DNA of 64,000 nucleotides, from assembly GCA_034667545.1 (NCBI GenBank), contig JAXDJR010000015.1, positions 10,386 to 74,385 on the forward strand, given 5' to 3'. The position numbers and the translations under genes were made by a program. Origin of the DNA: DATAPE01 sp034667545. GTDB taxonomy: Bacteria; Actinomycetota; CADDZG01; WHSQ01. The notes beneath the pieces are model-generated. The model made no database searches and was not told the origin of the DNA. It was given only the letters and a program-made list of their open reading frames with translations. Below, piece by piece: positions 8,887-17,796 of the stretch (position 1 is the first letter of the stretch; every line of letters starts with the position of its first letter).

Positions 8887-10389
8887 ATGCTTAGTTCCTC
8901 ACAAGGGTCCTGGTACCGAAGGACCTTGCCGGGCGTTAATCCGGCGCGGGCCGCGGGAAACGCGGTGATCGCGATGACGGCATTGGGAGCCGGTGTCGGC
9001 ATCGCTCTGGGAAGTAAGTGGGGGCTGGCGATCGCCGGAATCTCCCTCTTGTTCGCAGCGGCGAGCGTGGGCTTGTTCCAACTCACCATCCCTCGGTACG
9101 CGTTCGGGTACATGGCTATCGAACTACCGGCGATATTCATCTTGATAGCAAGTCTTGGTCTTCGGGCACGCACAGCGGAGGACCTCGCGGCCAATCCGTT
9201 GGACTTCGTCGGCTTGCTGCGCCTTGCCAGCACGGGAATCGCTTTCATGCTGGGGGCCATCGCGTGCATCTCCGCGACGCGCGATACGACCGAGACCGTG
9301 ACGAACAGGCCGCTGCGCATCTATATCTGTTACGCGCTCGTGGCCTCGATCGGGATCTTTGCCTCCGTGAGCCCGGCCCTCACGGGTTACCGCGCCTTCG
9401 AGGTGATCGCCGCGATCGTGATGATCGCAGGCGCTTACCGAACCGCCGGGAAAGAAGCTTTGCTTCGCCTGGAAGGGTTGCTCTATTGGTGGATACTGAT
9501 CCTCGTTGGCACCGTCTGGGTTGGAGTGGCAGCGTTCCCAGCCCTGACCGTCCAGCACATCAACAGTCCGATCCCATACCAGATCCAAGGCGTCTATCCG
9601 GGGGTCACCTCCAACACGCTCGGCGAGCTGGCCGTCCTGCTGATCTTTTGGTCTGTGGGCCGGTTGCTGGCACCCGGGGTCGAGAGGGGCCCCAGGCGTC
9701 CGGTTGCGTGGGCGGTCGCGGCCTTTGGATTCATCACGTTGATGGGGGCCCAGTATCGAACTGGTTACGCGGCCGTGATGCTTGGATTTGCGATATTGCT
9801 GTTCCTGCGCGGCCGCAAAGTCCTTGCCGGGTTCGGCGTCATCGTGGTGGCTGTCGGGACCATCATCGGATCGAGAGTCGCGACGCAAGCTGCGCCGCTT
9901 CTCTTGCGGGGGCAGAATAGCTCGCAGGTCAGCAACTTGAATGGACGTCTGAACTGGTGGGAGCTCGCCATCCCGATCTGGAAGAAATCCCCCATCATCG
10001 GAGGTGGCCTTCGTACCGCCAGCCGGCTGCTCGTCTTGGGACAGTCAGGCTTCCAGAACACCAGCACCGTCCACAGCACGTGGGTGGAAGCGCTCGTCGG
10101 GACGGGAGTGCTTGGAACTGCCGCCCTTGCCATCTTTCTGATGATTACGATGCGCCGGGCTTTCCTGACTGCGCTGCGACCGTACGGAAGGATCGTCCCC
10201 CTTCTCGCCCTCAGCACGCTTGCGGTGAGGAGCTTCACTGGGGATACCTTCGAGAGCGGTGGTCTTTACTGCTTGCTCACGCTGGTGTTCGTGATGGGTC
10301 TACGGGATCAGTACTTCGTTCGACCGAGGGCGTCAACCCGCATCAGCTCATCCGGTCACGCCGAGCGTGTTCCCGTGGGAGTCGACTAA
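8887..10389 (+). CDS. O-antigen polymerase/ligase family membrane protein (Wzy/WaaL-like)
   Basis: 500 residues with ten or more membrane helices and one large soluble loop. The stretch NLNGRLNWWELAIPIWKKSP, then GGGLRTASR and TSTVHSTWVEALVGTGVLG near residue 345-415 match the Wzy_C/O-antigen-ligase domain, whose conserved arginine and histidine lie in this extracytoplasmic loop. It would polymerise lipid-linked repeat units or ligate the finished glycan to an acceptor. 210 bases separate it from the flippase; that gap holds no supported gene. It converges on the two minus-strand sulfotransferases 11 bases downstream. Polymerase versus ligase cannot be decided from sequence alone. Confidence 0.87.
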   Translation: MLSSSQGSWYRRTLPGVNPARAAGNAVIAMTALGAGVGIALGSKWGLAIAGISLLFAAASVGLFQLTIPRYAFGYMAIELPAIFILIASLGLRARTAEDLAANPLDFVGLLRLASTGIAFMLGAIACISATRDTTETVTNRPLRIYICYALVASIGIFASVSPALTGYRAFEVIAAIVMIAGAYRTAGKEALLRLEGLLYWWILILVGTVWVGVAAFPALTVQHINSPIPYQIQGVYPGVTSNTLGELAVLLIFWSVGRLLAPGVERGPRRPVAWAVAAFGFITLMGAQYRTGYAAVMLGFAILLFLRGRKVLAGFGVIVVAVGTIIGSRVATQAAPLLLRGQNSSQVSNLNGRLNWWELAIPIWKKSPIIGGGLRTASRLLVLGQSGFQNTSTVHSTWVEALVGTGVLGTAALAIFLMITMRRAFLTALRPYGRIVPLLALSTLAVRSFTGDTFESGGLYCLLTLVFVMGLRDQYFVRPRASTRISSSGHAERVPVGVD

Positions 10390-10400
10390 CCGAGTAAAGA

Positions 10401-11291
10401 TCAGGCGATGTTCCAGCCGTCGAAGTCGTTTCCCAGTAGGACCCGCAGCCGTCGAATGTCCGATGAGAACTCTGCTTCCAGTTCGGCGCGCAGAGAATCC
10501 GGGATAACCGCCTCGGAAGATTCGTAGACGCTCTGCGCGGGCTTGCCCAACATCTGTTTGACCCGATTGGGAACCAGGCGAGGGATCTTGACAGTAGAGA
10601 ACACGCGCTTCTTGAACCAGCGACGGCTGTTCCCTACCCAGGCCGGATAGGCCAAGCGCCGCTCAGATGTAAAGAACTCCTGCTCCAGCACCTCGGACTT
10701 CCAATCAGCGCGCACGCCGAGGAAGGAGTAGACGCGCTCGAGAGTTTGTACTCGAGTCGAGCGCAAAGCCTCCGAAGTGATGATGAGCATCTGATCGGTG
10801 CGGAAATGCGAAAGATATTGATCCAGCTGCATCGCGTACTTGCTGAAGTTGATGTAGTCGGGATTCGTTTGGACCGCCTGAGCTAGGGGCGCGGTTTCGG
10901 TGCCGAAGGCCACGTTGTGAACGTAGTGAGAGCGAAGGCGATCTATCGGATTGCGCACCACGTATATGAGGCGCGCCTCGGGAAGATAGCGCGCGATGAG
11001 CTCTGCAGAACCTGAATAGCGGGGAAACTTGGTGTAGCTGGTTGAGGCCTCACCTACTGCGGCTACCCCGGGACCGGCGTCGGCAAAGAGGCGCTGATAC
11101 CAGGCGAAACCTCGCTCCCAGTTGATGCCGGCGGTGAAGAAGTCCAGCTCTTTGATGTCGGGCATGAAGACCTGCGGATGCGACCGCAGATATTCGTAGA
11201 GGCTCGTGGTTCCCGACTTCTGAGCGCCAATAACGAGAAAGTCGGGAAGCCGGAGCTTGCCTGTAGGTGTTGGATAGTCCGAGGGGCTCAC
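10401..11291 (-). CDS. Sulfotransferase (heparan-sulfate N-/3-O-sulfotransferase-like)
   Basis: 296 residues. The phosphosulfate loop is LVIGAQKSGTTSLYEYL (about 19-35) followed by HPQVFMPDIKELDFFT, the K-E-x-x-FF pattern of the NDST/HS-sulfotransferase group; the 3'-phosphate segment is LIYVVRNPIDRLRSHY (about 104-119). It would sulfate a saccharide using PAPS. The GTG start overlaps the stop of the upstream sulfotransferase by 4 bases (GTGA), so both are co-translated. Compared with the enzyme at 4545-5363, the motif layout indicates a different subfamily and probably a different acceptor position. The enzyme has no signal peptide, so sulfation would occur in the cytoplasm before export. 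Confidence 0.9.
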   Translation of the reverse strand: MSPSDYPTPTGKLRLPDFLVIGAQKSGTTSLYEYLRSHPQVFMPDIKELDFFTAGINWERGFAWYQRLFADAGPGVAAVGEASTSYTKFPRYSGSAELIARYLPEARLIYVVRNPIDRLRSHYVHNVAFGTETAPLAQAVQTNPDYINFSKYAMQLDQYLSHFRTDQMLIITSEALRSTRVQTLERVYSFLGVRADWKSEVLEQEFFTSERRLAYPAWVGNSRRWFKKRVFSTVKIPRLVPNRVKQMLGKPAQSVYESSEAVIPDSLRAELEAEFSSDIRRLRVLLGNDFDGWNIA

Positions 11292-12319
11292 TCAGAACCG
11301 TCGCTTGGCGAACTTTCCGACAGAGAGCGGAGATGGTTTCCCGCCTTACGAGTTGCCAGCGAGTAGCGCAACATCAGCGGCAGCGTCAACGAAGTCACGA
11401 GCAGCTTGTCTCGTCCGGGCATCTCGTCCTTCCATCTGTTGTCCTCACGAACCGGCACCTGACCAAGCCGGAACCGATCTGGGTTGCCGGACACAGTGTG
11501 GTTGCCGCCGAGGCTAACCGTGTGATCGTCGGCAAAAGGCAGTTGCGCGCCTGCATCGCCGACCAGGGATGTGATTGCGCGAACCAACTCACGGGGACGC
11601 GAGCAGAAATCGTGGTAATCGATCAGCATCGAGCGATCTGGTCTCTGAGCTCTGCGAACAGCATCCGCCGCGAGATTTCGGCGGATCCATTGAAACGCAC
11701 TGGCCGAGATCCCGGTGGGTGCCATAACCGCAGGCTGGTTGCGGTCCGGGTTGGCTTTCACCTTCGATTGCGAGTAAGCCATGGCGCGAGGATCACGTAC
11801 GAGGTGGACGAAGAATGGTTCGACGTTGCGGACCGAGCCCAACAAAGCTGCGTCCCAGGGGCGCTTGGAAGAATCCACGATGACCGAGGCTCCAGTCACT
11901 GCTTTGATCGCCTCATACAGATCGCCCATCAGTGCACCGTGAGCTTGTATCTGTCCGGGAACATTGTCCTTAGTTGTCTGATGGAGGAGCTGCCACGTAC
12001 GCCAAGTCCCCGAGATCTGCCTCTGACGTGCCATGACAGCCCGGGCCGTTGCAGAGGGCTCTGAGCCGGCAACCTTGTCGAGGACACGGGACCAGATCTC
12101 ACAACTCTCGAACGACTTCCCACACCCGCAGAATCGTCCTTGGTCGAGCCGCTGCCACAGAAAACGAAGCTCTCCCGCGGAAAAGAACCCTGCGACCTCG
12201 TTCAGGACGTTGTCCAGCACTGTGCTGCCGCAGCGGGGGGCGCCCATGATGTAAAGCACTGTGATCGGCTCATCCCGCGCCGGGGACGCGGCCGAAGCGT
12301 GGGGGTTGGGTCCGTCCAT
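11288..12319 (-). CDS. Sulfotransferase family protein
   Basis: 343 residues. The phosphosulfate-binding loop LYIMGAPRCGSTVLDNVL (about 22-39) and the later FVHLVRDPRAMAYSQSK (about 170-186) are the two PAPS-contact motifs of Sulfotransfer_3-like proteins. Between them GRFCGCGKSFESCEIW holds four cysteines in a pattern common in actinobacterial and cyanobacterial members of this group. ATG start with AAGGAAGG upstream. It is the first gene of a two-gene minus-strand unit with the next sulfotransferase, and a 246-base gap without a supported gene separates it from the divergent DUF4012 gene. The acceptor is unknown. Confidence 0.87.
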   Translation of the reverse strand: MDGPNPHASAASPARDEPITVLYIMGAPRCGSTVLDNVLNEVAGFFSAGELRFLWQRLDQGRFCGCGKSFESCEIWSRVLDKVAGSEPSATARAVMARQRQISGTWRTWQLLHQTTKDNVPGQIQAHGALMGDLYEAIKAVTGASVIVDSSKRPWDAALLGSVRNVEPFFVHLVRDPRAMAYSQSKVKANPDRNQPAVMAPTGISASAFQWIRRNLAADAVRRAQRPDRSMLIDYHDFCSRPRELVRAITSLVGDAGAQLPFADDHTVSLGGNHTVSGNPDRFRLGQVPVREDNRWKDEMPGRDKLLVTSLTLPLMLRYSLATRKAGNHLRSLSESSPSDGSE

Positions 12320-12565
12320 GTGGCCTTCCTTCGTGTGATCGCTCCTGGAGGAAGCGTCACTCAGCTTCGCACGCTATCGCGGCGCCTGGCCCCAAACCTA
12401 CCCACCCTGAGCGTGCGATGGTGCAGGGGCTCGGCGGCCGCGTTCAGCCATCCAGCCCGATAAGGCAGGGCCCCGGGGGGGCATGGGAATTGCTTGGCAC
12501 GGCTCCGAGTAGAGTTTGGCTCCTAGAACGATGGGGAGAAAAGCGGTGTCAGAGGCCTCAAGGGG

Positions 12566-15355
12566 GTGTCGAGGCTACGCGCGCGCCAGTTTGCGGCGCG
12601 GATCGTCCGCAGCCCGATGCACAAGTCTCAGTCGCCGAGCCTTTCGAGGCTCGGCCCAACCTCCGGGAGGCGACAGACCATCGTGATCTACCTCGAGGTC
12701 GGGGCACTCATCGTGGTGGTCGCCTTGATCTCTGTGTCCGACCTGATCTATCGGCGGGTGACCAAATCCGGCCGCCGGCGAGGCCGGGCCTCCGTGCGAG
12801 GCGCCCGAGCGGCAGTGCTTCGTTCGCAATCCGGGGGCGGGCCCTCGCCCAGGAGTGCGCCGGCTCAGCCGTCGGCAAGGACCTCTCCTTCCGTGCCACC
12901 GCCCGCTCCAGGAACAAGTGAGTTCGTGCGGGTAAAGCTCCGCTCCGGGCGCATCGTGGAGGGATGGAGGGAAGCAGGCACCCTGGAAAGCTCCGGGGGC
13001 TTAACGGACGCCTTCGATCTGGATGTCTCCAAGGCGTTCGATCCCAACGGCAACCCCATGAGTTTTCCCAGCAACTCCTTCATCGTCTTTACCTCCCAGG
13101 TCGAGCGTCTGGAAGTCCTCGAATCCTCTTCGGAAAGGAGTTCGAGCCGCGAGGTGGCCGCGGAACGCCAGCGAGCCTCTGGGGCCACGACCGCCCCCAT
13201 CGCGCCCGTGCGTGATTCGGGATCCCAAACTGCACGGAAAGAAGAGGACACAGCGAACCCTGAGGGGCCGGACACCAGCCCCGCTCCGGACGAGTCATCC
13301 GACGGTCTGGGCCGGCTGATCCAACTGCCAGAGCCCGAGGACCTGAACGCTCCAGCAGCAGTGCTCGCTCCTGTCCCTGAGCCCGCTCCTGAGGGTTCTC
13401 AGATCAGGCATATCGAGCCCAAGGCAGCGAGTCCGGAAACCCCCTCAGTGCCCGCTCCGCCCGCTCCCCATAAGAAGCGGCGAGCCCGCCCCTTGTTATG
13501 GGTGGGAGCTATCGCCGCGCTCCTCATCGTGGCCCTGATCGTCGACGGGATGTATACGTTCTTCGCCCTGTCCAACTCCCTCAACTCGGCGCGGGGTGAT
13601 CTGCGACGTGGCAGCAACGCTCTCCTCTCGGGCCACTACCAGTCGGCGCGCGCGGAATTTCTAAAGGCTGCATCCGCTTCCGGGACCGCCGATGGGCTCC
13701 AAGGCCATCCTGCGTTCTGGGTGGTGTCCCACCTTCCGCGAGTACACCGGGATGCAGTTGCTCTAAAGGCCTTGGGTAAGTCCTCGGACCTGTCCTCGCG
13801 GGCCGGCCTCGACGCCGTGCAGGCGATTCGAGCGATGGGAGCCCCCGCCCAGGGTTTGGCCGCCGCTATCTACAGCCATGGTCAGATCAATCTCAACGCC
13901 GCTCAGAGAGGCGTGCCCTTCTTCATAGACATCGAGGACAAGCTCAACAAGGCCTATGTCAGCTTGAGGAGCGCTCCTCAACCGGTCTTCGGGGCAGTGC
14001 AGTCGGCCCTGTCGCTCGCCCTGACCAAGGTTTCCGAGGCGAGGGACGCGATTCACAAGACCCGCAACCTGGTGCAGGCCCTGCCGTCCCTATTCGGACG
14101 CGACCAGACTCGCCATTACCTGCTGCTGTTCGACAATCCGAGCATCGCCCGGGGCTCGGGTGGACCTATCGACCTGTTCGGCATCCTCACCGCAAAGTCG
14201 GGTTCCCTGCGCGTGGGATCGATCCACCCGGTCGACGACCTTGCCGCCACGGCGGCACCGAGAACTCTGTCCCCCGCTTGGTTCCGCAAGGCATACGGGC
14301 CCGCCGGCGCGTTCGATAGTTGGGACCAGATCACTCGGTCGCCGAGCTTCGACTCCGTTGCGCCGATCGCCCAGAGCCTGTATCAGTCGGCGACGGGCAC
14401 GACAGTCGACGGTGTGGTCGAGATGGATCCCGTGGCGCTGGGTCTGATGACACGTGCAGTGGGATCAGTCCGACAGCCGGGATACAACGTCTCAGTCAAC
14501 GCCCGTAACGCAGTGCAGACCCTCACGCACGACGTCTATCTGCACTTCGGAACCGACCAACGTGGCCGGGAGGAGTGGGTGGCCGGGTTGATCGAACAGG
14601 TTTGGAACAGAGTGAGCCGGGGGGACGCAAGCGCTGCCGAGCTGACCACAGCCCTCGGGGATTCCTCGAGGGGGTCTCACTTCACGATGTACTCGAACAG
14701 CCCGTCGGACGAACGAGCCTTGAACCAAGTCGGGGTGGGCGCCACATTCTCGACATTCGAGCCCAATGTGCAGATGGCCGTCACCAACAACAGCACGCTG
14801 TCCAGGCTCGGCTATTACGAGAAGCGAAGCGTGAGCACGAGAGTGCAGCTGACCAGCCGCGGCCAAGCCTACGTGACCTCAACCTTCCGACTCAGCAACA
14901 CCGCTCCCAAAGGCGTCGCCAAGGTGCTGGTGCACAACCTTCAGTCCGCCCAGGACCGCTCCGACCTGAGCTTCATCCTCCCCACCCACGCGAAGGTGCA
15001 GGAAGTCTCGTTGGCAGGCAAGTCCCAGCGCTACGACCTTGGGATCGAGGGGACGAATCCTCGCTTCACGCTGCCGCTGTCGGTGGCCCCGGGGAGCACG
15101 GTCCGAGTGGTCTGTTCCTACGTCATCCCACACGCCTTCAAGCTGACCGGCGCAGGAGGCGTGTTCCGATTCGCAACAGTGCCGCAGGCTGCAGCCAAAC
15201 CGGATGCAACCTCCGTCACCGTGATCCCACCCGGCGGGCTCGAAGTCGTCAAGGGGGGATCGGTCGGAGGTGAGGTGGACGGATCGTCTTACGTAGCGAG
15301 CGACACTGCCGGGGGTCCCCTGACGGTGGCAGTCAAGTTGGCGCCACCCCCGTAA
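12566..15355 (+). CDS. DUF4012 domain envelope protein
   Basis: 929 residues if started at the GTG at 12566. A first hydrophobic segment (IYLEVGALIVVVALISV, about 40-56) is followed by a basic, then a Pro/Ala/Glu-rich linker (about 65-300), a second membrane helix (LLWVGAIAALLIVALIVDGM, about 310-330) and a large C-terminal domain with the DUF4012 hallmarks HYLLLFDNPSIARGSGGPID and a long beta-rich tail. DUF4012 proteins are frequent in actinobacterial polysaccharide clusters; their biochemical role is not established. A GTG at 12683 with GGGAGG twelve bases upstream is a good alternative start that would place the first membrane helix at the N-terminus. A role anchoring or processing the exported polymer is inference from topology. 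Confidence 0.83.
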   Translation: MSRLRARQFAARIVRSPMHKSQSPSLSRLGPTSGRRQTIVIYLEVGALIVVVALISVSDLIYRRVTKSGRRRGRASVRGARAAVLRSQSGGGPSPRSAPAQPSARTSPSVPPPAPGTSEFVRVKLRSGRIVEGWREAGTLESSGGLTDAFDLDVSKAFDPNGNPMSFPSNSFIVFTSQVERLEVLESSSERSSSREVAAERQRASGATTAPIAPVRDSGSQTARKEEDTANPEGPDTSPAPDESSDGLGRLIQLPEPEDLNAPAAVLAPVPEPAPEGSQIRHIEPKAASPETPSVPAPPAPHKKRRARPLLWVGAIAALLIVALIVDGMYTFFALSNSLNSARGDLRRGSNALLSGHYQSARAEFLKAASASGTADGLQGHPAFWVVSHLPRVHRDAVALKALGKSSDLSSRAGLDAVQAIRAMGAPAQGLAAAIYSHGQINLNAAQRGVPFFIDIEDKLNKAYVSLRSAPQPVFGAVQSALSLALTKVSEARDAIHKTRNLVQALPSLFGRDQTRHYLLLFDNPSIARGSGGPIDLFGILTAKSGSLRVGSIHPVDDLAATAAPRTLSPAWFRKAYGPAGAFDSWDQITRSPSFDSVAPIAQSLYQSATGTTVDGVVEMDPVALGLMTRAVGSVRQPGYNVSVNARNAVQTLTHDVYLHFGTDQRGREEWVAGLIEQVWNRVSRGDASAAELTTALGDSSRGSHFTMYSNSPSDERALNQVGVGATFSTFEPNVQMAVTNNSTLSRLGYYEKRSVSTRVQLTSRGQAYVTSTFRLSNTAPKGVAKVLVHNLQSAQDRSDLSFILPTHAKVQEVSLAGKSQRYDLGIEGTNPRFTLPLSVAPGSTVRVVCSYVIPHAFKLTGAGGVFRFATVPQAAAKPDATSVTVIPPGGLEVVKGGSVGGEVDGSSYVASDTAGGPLTVAVKLAPPP

Positions 15356-15478
15356 ACGGGCTGCGCAGCTGGTGCTCGCCCGGGGAGTGAACCTAGTTAT
15401 GCCGCGCTTATTCGACTACACGGGATGGATTGCCCCAATGGGGATCCGGCTGACCGGTCTCTTACGGCGTGCGGCAGC

Positions 15479-16336
15479 CTAGTCGCGTCCATGCGCCGCC
15501 AACTGTTTGACGAGCAGGAAAACGAAGCGCGGATTACGGTACAGGTACCTCTTCCACAACCTGCGAGGCTCGGAGCAGAGACGGAAGAGCCACTCGAGCC
15601 CCATCCGCTGCATGATGCTCGGAGCCTGCTTCTTCACGCCGGCAAGGAAGTCAAAAGCGGCGCCGACCCCGACCATCACCGCAGGAACCTTCCCGCGGCG
15701 AGCTGCCATCCAAAGCTCCTGCTTAGGCGTACCGAGACCTACGAATACGATCCCCGCGCCCGAGTCGATGATCTCCTGATCCACTTGGCGATCTTCCTCT
15801 TCGGTCGGGGCCCTGAACGGCGGAGCGAACCGATACACCACCTGGAGTTTCGGAAAACGAGCTTTTAGGTTGGCGATGAAGGACTCGAGCACGTCCGGAG
15901 TGCCGCCGTAGAAACCCACAGGAACTCCAGCCTCGGCCGCGCGCTCACACAGGATCGGGGTGAGGTCGGGCCCGTACACCCGGGTGGCGTCCCGTAGACC
16001 GAGCAGCTTGAGACTCCAGACAAGCGGCATACCGTCAGAGGTGACGAGATCGGCCAGGTTCATGATCTGCTGGAAGGCTTCACTGGCGCGTGACTCCATC
16101 ACGTTGTTGACCGAGGCCACGCAGACGTAACGAGACTCGCGTTGCTTGCCCCACGCGACGATGCGAGAGGCGGCATCTTCATAGTTGGTGCGATCCACAC
16201 GCATCCCAGCGATGTGACGAGACTCGAGAGGCCGCGCCTCGGAGACGACGACCGGCGATCGTAGGTCTGGGCTCGACGGTCCCAGATCGGGTGAGGTGCT
16301 CAAGATCAGTACGCGCCCTTCCCGCCCAGGACGCAT
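15479..16336 (-). CDS. WecG/TagA/CpsF family glycosyltransferase (GT26)
   Basis: 285 residues. Conserved family signatures: CVASVNNVMESRASEAF, LVTSDGMPLVWSLKLLG with RVYGPDLTP, VPVGFYGGTPDVLESF, and IVFVGLGTPKQELWMA near residue 205. The C-terminal RMGLEWLFRLCSEPRRLWKRY completes the usual GT26 protein, which transfers a sugar (for example ManNAc or ManNAcA) to a lipid-linked acceptor at the membrane. Its ATG lies 31 bases inside the upstream sugar-phosphate transferase gene; a TTG at 16303, just after that stop, is an alternative. Either way the pair is coupled: priming enzyme followed by second-sugar transferase. Confidence 0.93.
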   Translation of the reverse strand: MRPGREGRVLILSTSPDLGPSSPDLRSPVVVSEARPLESRHIAGMRVDRTNYEDAASRIVAWGKQRESRYVCVASVNNVMESRASEAFQQIMNLADLVTSDGMPLVWSLKLLGLRDATRVYGPDLTPILCERAAEAGVPVGFYGGTPDVLESFIANLKARFPKLQVVYRFAPPFRAPTEEEDRQVDQEIIDSGAGIVFVGLGTPKQELWMAARRGKVPAVMVGVGAAFDFLAGVKKQAPSIMQRMGLEWLFRLCSEPRRLWKRYLYRNPRFVFLLVKQLAAHGRD

Positions 16337-17796
16337 CCAAGTGTCTTGAAGAGGATGTAAAGGTCCAGGGACAACGACCAGTTCTCGATGTAGAAGGCAT
16401 CCATACGAACCGCCTCTTCAGCGGCGACATCGCTCCGGCCGTTGGTTTGCCACCAACCGGTGATGCCCGAGCGGATCTGGTGCCGAGCTTCCATGAGCTG
16501 GGGATTGGCCGCCACCTGCTCAGCCGGCAGAGGCCGAGGCCCCACCAGGCTCATGTCGCCGATGATGACGTTCAAAAGCTGAGGGATCTCGTCCAGGCTG
16601 AAGCGCCGCAGGAACCGGCCGACTGTGGTCAGGCGAGGGTCCCTCTGGAGCTTGAAGAATGCGTCGGTTGTCTTCACAGACATCTTGTCGGCATTCGGGA
16701 CCATTGTTCTGAACTTGCACATGGTGAAGAGACGTCCATCCTTGGTCACACGCTTATGACGGAACAGGACCGGGCCTCTCGACGACACCGCGATCGCAGC
16801 GGCTATCACCAAGCAGATCGGCAGCAGCAGCAGAGACAGCAGCGTGGCGGCAAACACGTCGAAGACTCTCTTCACGAACGCTTGGGGGCCGGCGAGTCGC
16901 ACGGGCCGAAGGGAGAGCGTGAGGATCGATCCGAGCGGCTGCACCGAAACGCGTGAGGTCAAGATGTTATTCAGGTTCGCCGTGACACGCACGGCCACTC
17001 CCTCTTGGCGGGCTGCCTGGACCGCCAGCACCATCTCCGAAGAACCCACCGCGGTGGAAGCGACGAAGATGCAATCAGCGGAATACTCACGGACTACCTC
17101 GCGCAGATTCTCGATCGTCCCGATGACCGGAAGCCCGTCTGGTGACGCCGTGGGACCGGCGACGCTAACGAAGCCCAGTGGCGAGAATCCAAGGCCTCGC
17201 TCTTGAAGAAGATGTGCGAGGCGGCCCGCCTCATGGTTCGTGCCCACGACGACCGTGCGCAACGCCAAGCGGCCGGTTGCCCGCAGCTTTGCGAGGCGCC
17301 AACGCCACGCCCGCCGGGTCAGAAGCTCGCCGAAGACCGCGAAACCCCAAAGAAGCGCCACCCACTCGCGAGAGAACGCAGTTTGGGACCAGAAACTAGT
17401 AGCGATTATCCCGAGGATGCCGACGCTTGCGGCTCCCACGATCCGTTGCAGTTCGTCGACCGCTGAGATGCGGTGCGGCGAGTACAGAGAAAAGACGCGG
17501 AAGATCAACACCCACAGCAACGGTGCGGTCACGCCGAGCGTGATGTAAGGACCGTGGATCGTGGCTTGAAAGCGAACCAGATAGGCAGCGATGAACGCTG
17601 CCGACAAAACCAGGGCATCGGAGATGACTAGCCCTGCGGTGACCCGCCGATACATCCGGCGGACATCTATGCCGGAGCTGGAGGAATCCTCGGGCGCATC
17701 AAGCTGGATGGCAAGGGGGTCGGACTCGACGTCCTGAACGATCCGAAGGCCGTCATTGACCGTAGTCGAGTAAGCCTCGCCGGGGGTCTCTATCAT
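16306..17796 (-). CDS. Polyprenyl-phosphate sugar-phosphate transferase (priming glycosyltransferase, WbaP/CpsE type)
   Basis: 496 residues. N-terminal half has about four to five membrane helices (about 50-190) and a CoA-binding-like Rossmann region (TVVVGTNHEAGRLAHLL). The C-terminal catalytic domain starts at VKRVFDVFAATLLSLLLLP and carries GPVLFRHKRVTKDGRLF, MCKFRTM and RRFSLDEIPQLLNVIIGDMS followed by LVGPRPLP, diagnostic of the bacterial sugar transferase family. It would load the first sugar-1-phosphate on undecaprenyl phosphate. The ATG overlaps the stop of the LuxR regulator by 4 bases (ATGA), so regulator, priming enzyme and WecG-type transferase form one operon. Confidence 0.95.
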   Translation of the reverse strand: MIETPGEAYSTTVNDGLRIVQDVESDPLAIQLDAPEDSSSSGIDVRRMYRRVTAGLVISDALVLSAAFIAAYLVRFQATIHGPYITLGVTAPLLWVLIFRVFSLYSPHRISAVDELQRIVGAASVGILGIIATSFWSQTAFSREWVALLWGFAVFGELLTRRAWRWRLAKLRATGRLALRTVVVGTNHEAGRLAHLLQERGLGFSPLGFVSVAGPTASPDGLPVIGTIENLREVVREYSADCIFVASTAVGSSEMVLAVQAARQEGVAVRVTANLNNILTSRVSVQPLGSILTLSLRPVRLAGPQAFVKRVFDVFAATLLSLLLLPICLVIAAAIAVSSRGPVLFRHKRVTKDGRLFTMCKFRTMVPNADKMSVKTTDAFFKLQRDPRLTTVGRFLRRFSLDEIPQLLNVIIGDMSLVGPRPLPAEQVAANPQLMEARHQIRSGITGWWQTNGRSDVAAEEAVRMDAFYIENWSLSLDLYILFKTLGCVLGGKGAY

